Assembly: GCA_910589305.1 (NCBI GenBank) | Contig: CAJUTV010000005.1 | Coordinates: forward strand, 124,001 to 188,000 | DNA: 64,000 nt | From: an uncultured Lachnospira sp. | GTDB lineage: Bacteria > Bacillota > Clostridia > Lachnospirales > Lachnospiraceae | Direction: 5' to 3' | Part shown: positions 53,310 to 61,481 of the stretch, piece after piece | Layout of the letters: each line of letters starts with the position of its first letter | How positions within the stretch are numbered: position 1 is the stretch's first letter | Position numbers and translations under genes: made by a program | Notes under the pieces: generated by a model | Database searches by the model: none | Told to the model about the DNA's origin: nothing | The model's input: the letters and a program-made list of their open reading frames with translations, nothing else

Positions 53310-54083
53310 ATGAAAATTCAAGATTTCTGTGATATGAATAAATTTGAAGAAATAATGAGAAATTGGGCAAAATGTACAGGATTGGCAACAGTGGCAGTAG
53401 GGCATGATGGAACGTACATTAGTGAGTGCTACAATTTTACAGATTTTTGTATAAAGTATACAAGAGGCAGTGAAGAGGGGCGCAGAAGGTGTGAGAAATG
53501 TGACCGTGAGGGAAAAGGGATATATTCATGTCATGCAGGACTTGTTGATTTTGGCATTCCAATTACACTTGATGATGGAACAGTTTTAGGCAGTATTATT
53601 GGTGGTCAGGTTCTTCCAGAAAATCCTAATGAGGAAGAGTTTAGAGCAGTAGCAAAATCTTTAAACATTAATGAAGATGATTACATAAATGCACTTCGCA
53701 AAGTCAATGTAAAATCCAGAGATGAGATTGATGCTTCAGCAAACCTTTTGGGGGATGTTATCAATATGTTTGTAAGAGCAAGTTATGCTACGACGATTAA
53801 CAAAAATATGCTTAGCGGACTAAGAGAAGGAATTAGCAAGGCGGCAGACCAGATTGTTGTTGCCAATGATAATACAAAACAGATTGAGGCTTACAGTAAT
53901 CGTCAAAAAATTCTTGCGCTTAATGCCAGTATTGAAGCAGCGCGTGCTGGTGAAGCAGGACGCGGTTTTAGTGTTGTTGCTGAAGAAGTACAAAAACTTG
54001 CACAGGGCATGGCGGCAACGAGTGTTAATATTAAGAAGGCTCTCGGTGAGGTTACAGAGACTATTAATAGTCTGAATAAATAG
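53310..54083 (+). CDS. Soluble PocR-domain chemoreceptor with shortened signalling domain
   Basis: 257 residues from ATG 53310. Residues about 5-165 are a PocR-type ligand/redox sensor with Cys-rich FCIKYTRGSEEGRRRCEKC, YSCHAGLVDFGIPI and IIGGQVL. Residues 190-257 are only the core of an MCP signalling hairpin (ILALNASIEAARAGEAGRGF), without membrane segments, HAMP or adaptation helices. It could insert into chemosensory arrays as a cytoplasmic receptor, but the hairpin is much shorter than normal. Terminator follows. Confidence 0.88.
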   Translation: MKIQDFCDMNKFEEIMRNWAKCTGLATVAVGHDGTYISECYNFTDFCIKYTRGSEEGRRRCEKCDREGKGIYSCHAGLVDFGIPITLDDGTVLGSIIGGQVLPENPNEEEFRAVAKSLNINEDDYINALRKVNVKSRDEIDASANLLGDVINMFVRASYATTINKNMLSGLREGISKAADQIVVANDNTKQIEAYSNRQKILALNASIEAARAGEAGRGFSVVAEEVQKLAQGMAATSVNIKKALGEVTETINSLNK

Positions 54084-54132
54084 TAACAGGGCAGTAAAGA
54101 GATACTTCAATATATAAGAAGATGTTAAAGTA

Positions 54133-54162
54133 TGCGCCTGCCGAAAAGGAGGCGCACTTTTT
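54133..54162 (+). terminator. Intrinsic terminator
   Basis: TGCGCCTGCC (54133-54142) pairs with GGAGGCGCA (54148-54156) with one bulge, then CTTTTT. Confidence 0.9.
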
Positions 54163-54209
54163 AGTTGTAAAATGAATAGTATAGAAGAGAAAAGTATGGA
54201 GGTTAAATT

Positions 54210-55274
54210 ATGAAAAATAAGTTGATACCTGTAATCGTTTCTTGTGCAGTAATTGTTGTTCTGATTGTGGCAGGTGTGGCATATGCTATTAATGTTAGCA
54301 AAAATTCGGACAGCAATGAAGTGGGTGTACGTTTGACAGATTCAGGAATAAAGACATCTCATATTGAGACAGATGGGACACAGGGGGGAAGAGTGGCATC
54401 GACTGTAGAGATACAGCTTGATGATTGTGCAGTAGCAGTAGGAACGCTGTTTAAAGCAATTGCCATTGTAACACCAGCGGATACAGAACGGTCTGTTGTG
54501 TGGACATCAAGCAATCCAGATATTGTTGATGTTGATTCACAAGGAATTATTACAGTTAAAGGAGTTGGCATAAGTGTAGTTACAGCCACTGTAGGTACGG
54601 TTTCGGATTCTGTTGCAATAGAAGGAATACAAAATGCTTCATCCGGTTCCCAAAATGGCTTTGGCGTGTATGTTGCAGATTCTTTTGTATCGGACAAGTA
54701 TAGTGATTCATGGACAGATTATCAGGTGCCAAATATTGATAATGATTGGGAGCAAAATGAAAATCAAAATAATCAACAAGATGATTCACAATATTCAAAT
54801 GGTTCTACAAATGATAATCAATCTCAAGATACACCATCAAATGAAGATGATTCAAATGAAAATTTTGATGGCGACAATTATACTCCAGATGATGATACAA
54901 CACAAAATAATGGTTCAGACAATAATACATCAAGCGGAGCGGGTGACAACAGCAATACAATAGGAGATAAACTTGATACGCAAGGATTTTCTCAGGTTAT
55001 GTCCAATGTGTATATTTATCAGGAAGATAATACCTATTATGGAGAGATTGTAACACAACCAAATGTGACAATTATTTATATTAAAAAAAGAGGCGACAAT
55101 TTTGATGCTCAGATACAAAGTGTTTTAGCGAACTTGGTTCCTTCAGGCTATAATCAAGTTTGGAATAATTATCTTACTGCAAATACAGATAAGACCTTTA
55201 TGGTTGATGATAGAAAAGTTCGTATTGTTGTTGCTCCAAATGGCGGACATTCTCAAATTGTAATATACAATTAA
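54210..55274 (+). CDS. Membrane-anchored surface protein with Ig-like (BIG2) domain
   Basis: 354 residues. N-terminal anchor (about 5-27). A bacterial Ig-like group 2 domain at about 65-145 (VVWTSSNPDIVDVDSQGIIT, VKGVGISVVTATVG). Then an Asp/Asn/Gln/Ser-rich linker (175-255) and a C-terminal domain of about 95 residues (FSQVMSNVYIYQEDNTYYGE) that is not recognised. Probably exposed on the cell wall. SD GGAGG. It is followed by two membrane-protein genes and cdaA. Confidence 0.85.
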   Translation: MKNKLIPVIVSCAVIVVLIVAGVAYAINVSKNSDSNEVGVRLTDSGIKTSHIETDGTQGGRVASTVEIQLDDCAVAVGTLFKAIAIVTPADTERSVVWTSSNPDIVDVDSQGIITVKGVGISVVTATVGTVSDSVAIEGIQNASSGSQNGFGVYVADSFVSDKYSDSWTDYQVPNIDNDWEQNENQNNQQDDSQYSNGSTNDNQSQDTPSNEDDSNENFDGDNYTPDDDTTQNNGSDNNTSSGAGDNSNTIGDKLDTQGFSQVMSNVYIYQEDNTYYGEIVTQPNVTIIYIKKRGDNFDAQIQSVLANLVPSGYNQVWNNYLTANTDKTFMVDDRKVRIVVAPNGGHSQIVIYN

Positions 55275-55328
55275 GGGAATATATGGTAAAATAGCCACAG
55301 CGATGTTTAACCGTAACAACGTTGTGGC
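55264..55328 (+). promoter_or_regulatory. Promoter and hairpin between the Ig-like gene and the next gene
   Basis: TATACA, 17 bp, TAAAAT (55287-55292) with an upstream TG. AATAGCCACAGC (55290-55301) repeats the sequence at 23695. GCCACA (55295-55300) pairs with TGTGGC to form a long imperfect hairpin ending near 55328. Confidence 0.5.
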
Positions 55329-55355
55329 ATAAAAAATAATGGTGAAAGGATTTAT

Positions 55356-55763
55356 ATGTTAAATGAAAATAAAGTCAAAATGATGACTAAGATGGCAATT
55401 TATGAGAAGAATGAAGGGAAGAGAATGTTAAAGATGTCAAGATATTATAAAGGTGATTTTGTGACATTAGGCATTCTTAAAAGTATTATCGCTTCAACAT
55501 TAGCATTTGCAGTTATGGTCATTTTTTTTGCACTGTGTAATATGGAAAAAATTGTCTCAGAAGTCAACACAATGGATTATACATTGATAGCAAAAAAGAT
55601 AGGTACTTATTATATTATATTTTTAGTTGTGTTTTCTATTATTGCAGGAATTGTCAATGCCTATCAATATGACAAATCAAGAGCAGGATTAAAAAAATAT
55701 CTTTCAAGATTAAATAAGTTGGAACGTTTTTATAATAATCAAAATAAAAAGAGAAATTCTTAA
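55356..55763 (+). CDS. Small membrane protein, two predicted helices
   Basis: 135 residues. Helices at about 45-66 and 83-104 separated by a short polar loop; both ends are strongly basic (KMSRYYKGDF, KKYLSRLNKLER, NNQNKKRNS), so both termini are probably cytoplasmic. No family recognised. SD GAAAGGA. It sits in a run of membrane genes leading to cdaA. Confidence 0.7.
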   Translation: MLNENKVKMMTKMAIYEKNEGKRMLKMSRYYKGDFVTLGILKSIIASTLAFAVMVIFFALCNMEKIVSEVNTMDYTLIAKKIGTYYIIFLVVFSIIAGIVNAYQYDKSRAGLKKYLSRLNKLERFYNNQNKKRNS

Positions 55764-55835
55764 ATCACAAGTTTGCAGAGGGAATTTTAAAAGCATGTTT
55801 ATTTGCTTTTTATAACATTAGAAATGGAGAATGAT

Positions 55836-56837
55836 ATGGAATTTTTATTAGAATTAAAGGAAAATATCAGGAGAATATACAACAGATTTGATAAAATTAT
55901 TGTACCAGTTATAAGGTTTTTTATTGCATTGGTATCATTTTTAATGCTAAATTCTAATATAGGATATATGGCAAAGATAAAGAATCCATTAATTGCTATT
56001 ATTCTTTCAATTGCTTGTGCATTTTTACCAAGTTGGTTTACAATATTAGTATTATCAATTTTTATGATACTGCATTTATATGCTATATCCATAGAGTTTA
56101 CTATTGTTGCATTGTGTGTTATTCTGGTAATGTATCTAATGTTCTTTCGATTTTCTTCAAAATATGGATATTTACTAATTGCAACTGTTCTTTTGTGCTG
56201 GATGAAAATTCCGGCAGCCATTCCTGTTGTTGCGGCATTAGGATTTGGAATGGTTACAATTGTTCCTGTTGCGTTTGGCGTTATTATCTTTAGTATAATT
56301 GAGACGGCAAGTCAGTATGAAGCAGCCATTACCAATGCTTCCGCTTCAGACAGTGTACAGCAGATATCGTATATTGCGGAAAGTTTTGTAAGTAATAAAA
56401 GCGTTATTGTTATGGTGGTTGCATTTTCGGTTACAATTATAGTTGTAAATTGTATAAAAAGACTTTCTATCAATAATTCATGGCTTTATGCAATTATAGC
56501 AGGTACTGTTGTGGAGCTTTTATTTTTGATAATTGGCATTTTGGCATTTGATGCAAAAATTAATATACTTGTTACAGTACTTGGAGCAGTATTAGGCGTA
56601 ATTGTCGGTTATATATGTAAGATGTTACTGTTTAATGTGGATTTTAAACGAACTGAATTTGTACAGTATGAAGATGATGAGTATTATTATTATGTCAAGG
56701 CAGTACCTAAAATTACTATTGCTAATACCGATGTGAAAGTAAAACAGATTAACGCAAGAAAAACAAAGAAGTCTAGTAAAACAGCAGATTCTTATAGTGA
56801 TGCGACAAATGATGACGATGATGATTACATAGTTTAA
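55836..56837 (+). CDS. Multi-pass membrane protein of unknown function
   Basis: 333 residues from ATG 55836 (GGAG 7 bp upstream). About eight to nine helices in the first 260 residues, e.g. LIAIILSIACAFLPSWFTIL and VVAALGFGMVTIVPVAFGVI, followed by a charged cytoplasmic tail with YEDDEYYYYVKAVPKITIA and an acidic DDDDDYIV end. It lies immediately before cdaA; such uncharacterised membrane proteins often flank cdaA in Lachnospiraceae. Not a known transporter by inspection. Confidence 0.75.
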   Translation: MEFLLELKENIRRIYNRFDKIIVPVIRFFIALVSFLMLNSNIGYMAKIKNPLIAIILSIACAFLPSWFTILVLSIFMILHLYAISIEFTIVALCVILVMYLMFFRFSSKYGYLLIATVLLCWMKIPAAIPVVAALGFGMVTIVPVAFGVIIFSIIETASQYEAAITNASASDSVQQISYIAESFVSNKSVIVMVVAFSVTIIVVNCIKRLSINNSWLYAIIAGTVVELLFLIIGILAFDAKINILVTVLGAVLGVIVGYICKMLLFNVDFKRTEFVQYEDDEYYYYVKAVPKITIANTDVKVKQINARKTKKSSKTADSYSDATNDDDDDYIV

Positions 56838-56895
56838 TCTCATCAAGAAAGGTTATAAGCAAGTAGCGTAGCGGATTGCAAATATCTGGTTTTGA
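56838..56895 (+). repeat. Dispersed structured repeat, copy C (internally deleted)
   Basis: CTCATCAAGAAAG joins directly to AGCAAGTAGCGTAGCGG, so the middle hairpins of copy B are missing. It ends ATTGCAAATATCTGG and TTTTGATT, with a G-U-compensated CGGAT/ATCTG terminal hairpin. Like copy B it begins at a gene's stop codon. Confidence 0.6.
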
Positions 56896-56928
56896 TTAAT
56901 GAATTGCAAGATATGTTATCTGTTATGT

Positions 56929-56934
56929 TATAAT
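56929..56934 (+). promoter_or_regulatory. Extended -10 before cdaA
   Basis: TGTTATAAT gives an extended -10 (TATAAT 56929-56934); no clear -35. Transcription would begin near 56941, 25 bp before the cdaA ATG. Confidence 0.5.
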
Positions 56935-56966
56935 GATTGGAGATTGGTTTAGAAAGGAGTGGTACA

Positions 56967-57836
56967 ATGACATCTACTTTTAATAATTTTGCAAAAAATT
57001 ATCTATCAAAATTGTACCTTCCAAGACTGACGTGGACTGATGTTATAGAGATAATCATTATCGCTTTTCTTTTATATAATGTTTTAGTTTGGATTAAAAA
57101 TACAAAGGCATGGGCACTTCTTAAAGGGATTATCGTGGTAGTAGTTTTTGCTATTATTGCGTATATTCTTAATCTTAGAACAATTTTATGGATTGCAGGT
57201 AAGACGATTAGTGTAGGAATTATCGCGCTTGTTATTATATTTCAGCCAGAGCTGCGAAGAGCTTTAGAACAGCTTGGCAGGAAAAAAATTGTATTTGGCG
57301 GATTGTTTAGCTTTGGTGATAATAAAGATAAAGGAGAACGTTTCTCAGAAAAGACCCTAGATGCATTGGTTCGTGCTTCCTATGAGATGGGGGCTGTAAA
57401 AACAGGCGCATTGATGGTTATTGAACAAGATATTATGTTGGAGGAATATATCCGAACAGGAATTGATGTGGACGGTTATGTGACAAGCCAGCTTCTTATT
57501 AATATATTTGAACATAATACACCGTTACATGACGGAGCAGTTATTATCAGAGGAGATAGAATATTATCAGCAACGTGTTATTTACCATTATCGGATAATA
57601 TTAATTTAAGCAAAGAATTAGGCACAAGACATCGGGCAGGTGTGGGAATTAGTGAAGTGTCTGATTGTATAACAATTATAGTATCAGAAGAAACAGGAGC
57701 GGTTTCGGTTGCTGTAGGAGGAGAGTTAATACGAGATATTGATGCAAGTTCATTGCGAAATAAATTAGAGTATATTAGAAAGAAAACAATTGATGTAAAG
57801 TCGTTCAGATTATGGAGGGGAAGAGTCAAACAATGA
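56967..57836 (+). CDS. cdaA: Diadenylate cyclase CdaA
   Basis: 289 residues from ATG 56967 (SD AAAGGAG). Three membrane helices (about 24-45, 50-68, 75-93) precede a DAC/DisA_N domain with DGA (189-191, in LHDGAVIIRGD) and RHR (221-223, in GTRHRAGVGISE), the ATP-binding and catalytic signatures. It condenses two ATP to cyclic di-AMP, controlling potassium and osmotic balance and wall stress. It overlaps cdaR by ATGA. Confidence 0.96.
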   Translation: MTSTFNNFAKNYLSKLYLPRLTWTDVIEIIIIAFLLYNVLVWIKNTKAWALLKGIIVVVVFAIIAYILNLRTILWIAGKTISVGIIALVIIFQPELRRALEQLGRKKIVFGGLFSFGDNKDKGERFSEKTLDALVRASYEMGAVKTGALMVIEQDIMLEEYIRTGIDVDGYVTSQLLINIFEHNTPLHDGAVIIRGDRILSATCYLPLSDNINLSKELGTRHRAGVGISEVSDCITIIVSEETGAVSVAVGGELIRDIDASSLRNKLEYIRKKTIDVKSFRLWRGRVKQ

Positions 57837-59107
57837 AGGAAAAGCTTTTTAATAATTTGTCTCTTAAGATTCTTTCAGTATTGTGCGCAATTGTATTGTG
57901 GGCAATTATCGTAAATATATATGACCCTACAACTGGTGTAACGATTAGCAATGTCAATGTTGAATTGATTAATACAGGTAGTTTAACCGCGAACAATTAT
58001 ACGTATGAGGTTGTTGAGGGAAGTAAAATATCGGTTTATATCAGTGGACCTAAAAGTGTTATAACAGATATAAAATCAAGCGATATTATAGCTACAGCAG
58101 ATTTAAGCAAGATATCTGCTTTTGCCAGTTATGTGGATATTCAAGTAAAAGTTGTAAAAGATGGAAGAGAAATTGATAATATTGAAGTGACACCTCGAAC
58201 AACAGCAGTCAAATTGGAGATAGAAAATAGAGTAACAAAAGAATTTGATATTAAGCCAATAGAAGTTGGTTCAGTAAATGATGGATATATAGTGACTGAA
58301 TTAAACTGTTACCCTAATACACTTCGTGTTACAGGACCGTCTTCACTTGTTGAATCTATTAATTCAGTCGGTGCACAATGTGATTTGAATGGTCTTTATG
58401 CAGATTACAATAGCACAGCAAATATTGTACTTCTTGATGCAGATGGCAATGAAATAGAAAATGATGCCTTAGTTTTATCAAGAACAGAAGTAGAATATAA
58501 AGTGAAAGTAAGTTTGAAAAAAACAGTTAAAGTAAAGTGTTTAGGGACAATCGGTGAAGTAAGACAAGGGTATGTGTTTAAGGGGTTAGAGCTTAGCTTG
58601 GAGGAAGTGACTATTTTAGGAGAGGCACAAGCAGTCAATCAAGTGCAAGAGATAGTTATACCTGCCAGTGAGATTAATATTAATGGTTGTTCTGCCAATA
58701 AGATATTTACAATTAACTTATCAAATTTTGTTGATTCGGCAATTTCTTTTCAAGGAGGTAGTATTGTTGAAGTAACAGCATTAGTAACAGCAGAAAATAG
58801 CAAGGATATTTCTATTAATGTAAAAGATATTCAATTTAACAATGTGCAAAATGGTTATAAAGTAAGTGTCCAAGATAGGACAGAACTTTATATCAGTGTT
58901 GTATCGGATTATAATTCACTGGCATCAATTACATCACAAGATATTGTTGCAAGTGTAGATATGACATTATTGACAGAAGGGGTGCATACAGTCAATGTAA
59001 GTTTTGCGCTTCCAGAAGGGTATAGAGTATCTGGCTTTTATCGGATTAAGGTATTGGTAGAAAAAGAGGAAAGCGAGACAACAACCACAGAGACAACAGT
59101 AAGTTAA
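57833..59107 (+). CDS. cdaR: YbbR-domain regulator CdaR
   Basis: 424 residues. One N-terminal membrane helix (about 12-31), then four YbbR-like extracytoplasmic repeats of about 85-90 residues, each with a P-x-x-V/L-R-V-T-G-like strand (PNTLRVTGPSSLV, ISVYISGPKSVI). Thr-rich C-terminus. CdaR binds and modulates CdaA. Here glmM is not next to it; an HPr gene and a phosphoglucomutase of a different family follow instead. Confidence 0.93.
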   Translation: MKEKLFNNLSLKILSVLCAIVLWAIIVNIYDPTTGVTISNVNVELINTGSLTANNYTYEVVEGSKISVYISGPKSVITDIKSSDIIATADLSKISAFASYVDIQVKVVKDGREIDNIEVTPRTTAVKLEIENRVTKEFDIKPIEVGSVNDGYIVTELNCYPNTLRVTGPSSLVESINSVGAQCDLNGLYADYNSTANIVLLDADGNEIENDALVLSRTEVEYKVKVSLKKTVKVKCLGTIGEVRQGYVFKGLELSLEEVTILGEAQAVNQVQEIVIPASEININGCSANKIFTINLSNFVDSAISFQGGSIVEVTALVTAENSKDISINVKDIQFNNVQNGYKVSVQDRTELYISVVSDYNSLASITSQDIVASVDMTLLTEGVHTVNVSFALPEGYRVSGFYRIKVLVEKEESETTTTETTVS

Positions 59108-59146
59108 GTCTATAAAAAATTGCGTTTTTAGAATAGGAGGGTAGTC

Positions 59147-59416
59147 ATGGTTAGTAAAAATATTATTGTAAGCAGTGTGCTAGGCATACATTTGCGTCCA
59201 GCAGGAGCGATGAGTGAAGAGGCCGTAAAATATGATTCTTCTATTAATTTTGAGTATGGTGTTGGAAAGACAGCCAATGCTAAAAGTGTAATATCAATAT
59301 TGGCATCGGGTGTAAAGTGTGGTGAAGAAATTAAACTAATATGTGAAGGCAGTGATGAGGAGGAGGCACTTGAAGCAGTATCTTCTAAATTTATACAGGC
59401 TTTAGAGGACGATTAA
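59147..59416 (+). CDS. HPr-family phosphocarrier protein
   Basis: 89 residues with the phospho-His site GIHLRPAG and a regulatory Ser in NAKSVISIL, both placed as in HPr/Crh. Histidine is present, so it can carry phosphate unlike Crh. It may be the PTS carrier or a catabolite-control paralogue. The start has SD GGAGGG. Confidence 0.93.
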   Translation: MVSKNIIVSSVLGIHLRPAGAMSEEAVKYDSSINFEYGVGKTANAKSVISILASGVKCGEEIKLICEGSDEEEALEAVSSKFIQALEDD

Positions 59417-59425
59417 AAATAAAAT

Positions 59426-59447
59426 AATGTTTCATAAAGTAAACATT
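59426..59447 (+). terminator. Weak hairpin terminator after HPr
   Basis: AATGTTT (59426-59432) pairs with AAACATT (59441-59447), followed by TGTTATTTATT. Confidence 0.45.
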
Positions 59448-59580
59448 TGTTATTTATTCTTGTATTCATAAAGATATGTATGTGACATATCAATGTGTTG
59501 TTTGATATAAAGATGTCTATCAGCAATAATTGTATGTTTCTGCATGATTGTGAAAATAAATTAAGAAAGAGGTAAAAAAC

Positions 59581-61308
59581 ATGGGTTACATGGAAACTTA
59601 CAAAGAATGGTGTGATAATGAGTATTTTGATGAAGCTACAAGAGCTGAGTTAAAATCAATTGCAGGCAATGAAGATGAAATTCAGGACAGATTTTATAAG
59701 GAACTGGAGTTTGGTACAGGTGGTCTTCGAGGTGTAATTGGTAATGGAACGAATCGAATGAATATCTACACAGTAAGAAAAGCAACACAAGGTCTTGCCA
59801 ATTTTATTATAAAACAAGGGGTTGCCGATAAAGGTGTAGCAATTGCTTATGATTCCAGAAGAATGTCTCCAGAATTTGCCGATGAAGCAGCTTTGTGTCT
59901 GGCTGCAAATGGAATTAAAGCATATGTATTTCCAACACTGCGACCTACACCAGAATTGTCCTTTGCCTTAAGAGAACTGCACTGTACAGCAGGTATTGTT
60001 GTTACAGCAAGCCATAATCCGCCAGAGTATAATGGATATAAGGTATATTGGGAAGATGGCGCACAGGTAACAGCACCATACGATTCTTCAATTATTGGAG
60101 AGGTAAAAGCGGTTACTGATTTTAATACATGCAAGACAATGGATATTGACGAGGCAAGAGCATGTGGTTTGTATAATACAATTGGATTTGATATGGATGA
60201 CAACTATATTGAAGCACTGAAGAAGATGAGTATCAATGGCGATATTATAAAACAAGTTGCAGATGATATTAAGATTGTATACACACCGTTTAATGGTACA
60301 GGTAATGTTCCAGTAAGAAGAATCCTTAAAGAATTAGGATTTAAGCATGTGTTTGTTGTTCCAGAACAAGAAAAGCCAGACCCAGATTTTACAACATTGG
60401 ATTATCCAAATCCAGAAGACCCAAAGGCATTTACATATGCTTTAAAGCTTGCTAAAGAAAAAGATGCAGATATTGTTCTTGCAACCGACCCAGATGCAGA
60501 CCGACTTGGCATCTATGCAAAGGATTCTAAAACAGGAGAATACAAATCATTTACAGGCAATATGTCTGGTATGCTTATTGCAGAATATATCCTTTCACAG
60601 CGTAAGGAAAAAGGATTGCTTCACGACAATGGAGCGTTTATTAAGACGATTGTATCAACCAATATGGCAGATGCGATTGCTGCTGAGTACAATGTAAAAC
60701 TGATAGAAGTTCTTACAGGATTTAAGTTTATTGGTGAACAGATTAAATTGTTTGAACAGCAAAATAGCTATGTTTATGAATTTGGTTTTGAGGAAAGTTA
60801 TGGTTGTCTTGTTGGTACACATGCCAGAGATAAAGATGCGATTGTTGCAGTGATGGCACTTTGTGAAGCTGCTGCCTATTATAAGACCAAAAATCTTACT
60901 CTTTGGGACCAGATGATTCAGATTTATGAAAAATATGGTTATTATAAAGAAAGTCAAGTTGCCATTACAATGAAAGGCGCGGAAGGTGCTGCAAAGATTG
61001 CCGAGATGATGGATAATCTTAGAAATAATACACCGTCAAAATTGGGCGATTGGGACGTTCTTGAAGCTAGGGACTACAAAAAAGATGAGTGCATTATTAT
61101 GGCAACCAATGAAAAGAAAAGTACAGGGCTTCCTAATTCAAATGTATTGTATTATGCTCTTTCTGACAATGCGTGGTGCTGTGCAAGACCTTCAGGAACA
61201 GAACCAAAAATTAAATTTTATATTGGTGTTAAAGGTTCTAGTCTTGAAGATGCAAGTGCAAAAGAAGAAGCTTTGAAAAAGGCAGTTATGGAATTAGTGG
61301 GACAATAG
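59581..61308 (+). CDS. Phospho-sugar mutase (phosphoglucomutase PgcA-like)
   Basis: 575 residues, alpha-D-phosphohexomutase family. Phospho-Ser loop TASHNPPEYNGYK, metal loop DPDADRLG, sugar-binding GFEESYGCLVG and phosphate-binding RPSGTEPKIKFY. N-terminal TGGLRGVIGNGTNRMN is typical of the long PgcA/PGM2-like clade. It interconverts glucose-1- and glucose-6-phosphate (possibly ribose/deoxyribose phosphates) for glycogen and wall precursors. Confidence 0.94.
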   Translation: MGYMETYKEWCDNEYFDEATRAELKSIAGNEDEIQDRFYKELEFGTGGLRGVIGNGTNRMNIYTVRKATQGLANFIIKQGVADKGVAIAYDSRRMSPEFADEAALCLAANGIKAYVFPTLRPTPELSFALRELHCTAGIVVTASHNPPEYNGYKVYWEDGAQVTAPYDSSIIGEVKAVTDFNTCKTMDIDEARACGLYNTIGFDMDDNYIEALKKMSINGDIIKQVADDIKIVYTPFNGTGNVPVRRILKELGFKHVFVVPEQEKPDPDFTTLDYPNPEDPKAFTYALKLAKEKDADIVLATDPDADRLGIYAKDSKTGEYKSFTGNMSGMLIAEYILSQRKEKGLLHDNGAFIKTIVSTNMADAIAAEYNVKLIEVLTGFKFIGEQIKLFEQQNSYVYEFGFEESYGCLVGTHARDKDAIVAVMALCEAAAYYKTKNLTLWDQMIQIYEKYGYYKESQVAITMKGAEGAAKIAEMMDNLRNNTPSKLGDWDVLEARDYKKDECIIMATNEKKSTGLPNSNVLYYALSDNAWCCARPSGTEPKIKFYIGVKGSSLEDASAKEEALKKAVMELVGQ

Positions 61309-61360
61309 TTAAATTTCAAAATTTTTAGGTTCAATCTTTTTTAACAATAAAAACACAATA

Positions 61361-61419
61361 TGAACACATTTCATTGTTAGTATACAAACATACAAGCAAT
61401 GAAGATGTGTTCATTTTTT
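61361..61419 (+). terminator. Intrinsic terminator after the mutase gene
   Basis: TGAACACAT (61361-61369) pairs with ATGTGTTCA (61405-61413), with an inner CATTG/CAATG pair, followed by TTTTTT. Confidence 0.9.
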
Positions 61420-61481
61420 ATGTGAACATCAAATAACTTATAAATGAATTGCATTATGCAGGAATAGAAAGGAGAATTATC

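Noticed and set aside
59471..59515. A hairpin before the phosphoglucomutase gene, ATATC with GATAT around loop AATGTGTTGTTT, resembling the pseudoknot leader core.
   Set aside because: No arm able to pair with the loop lies before the ribosome binding site, and the ATGAGGA signature is absent.
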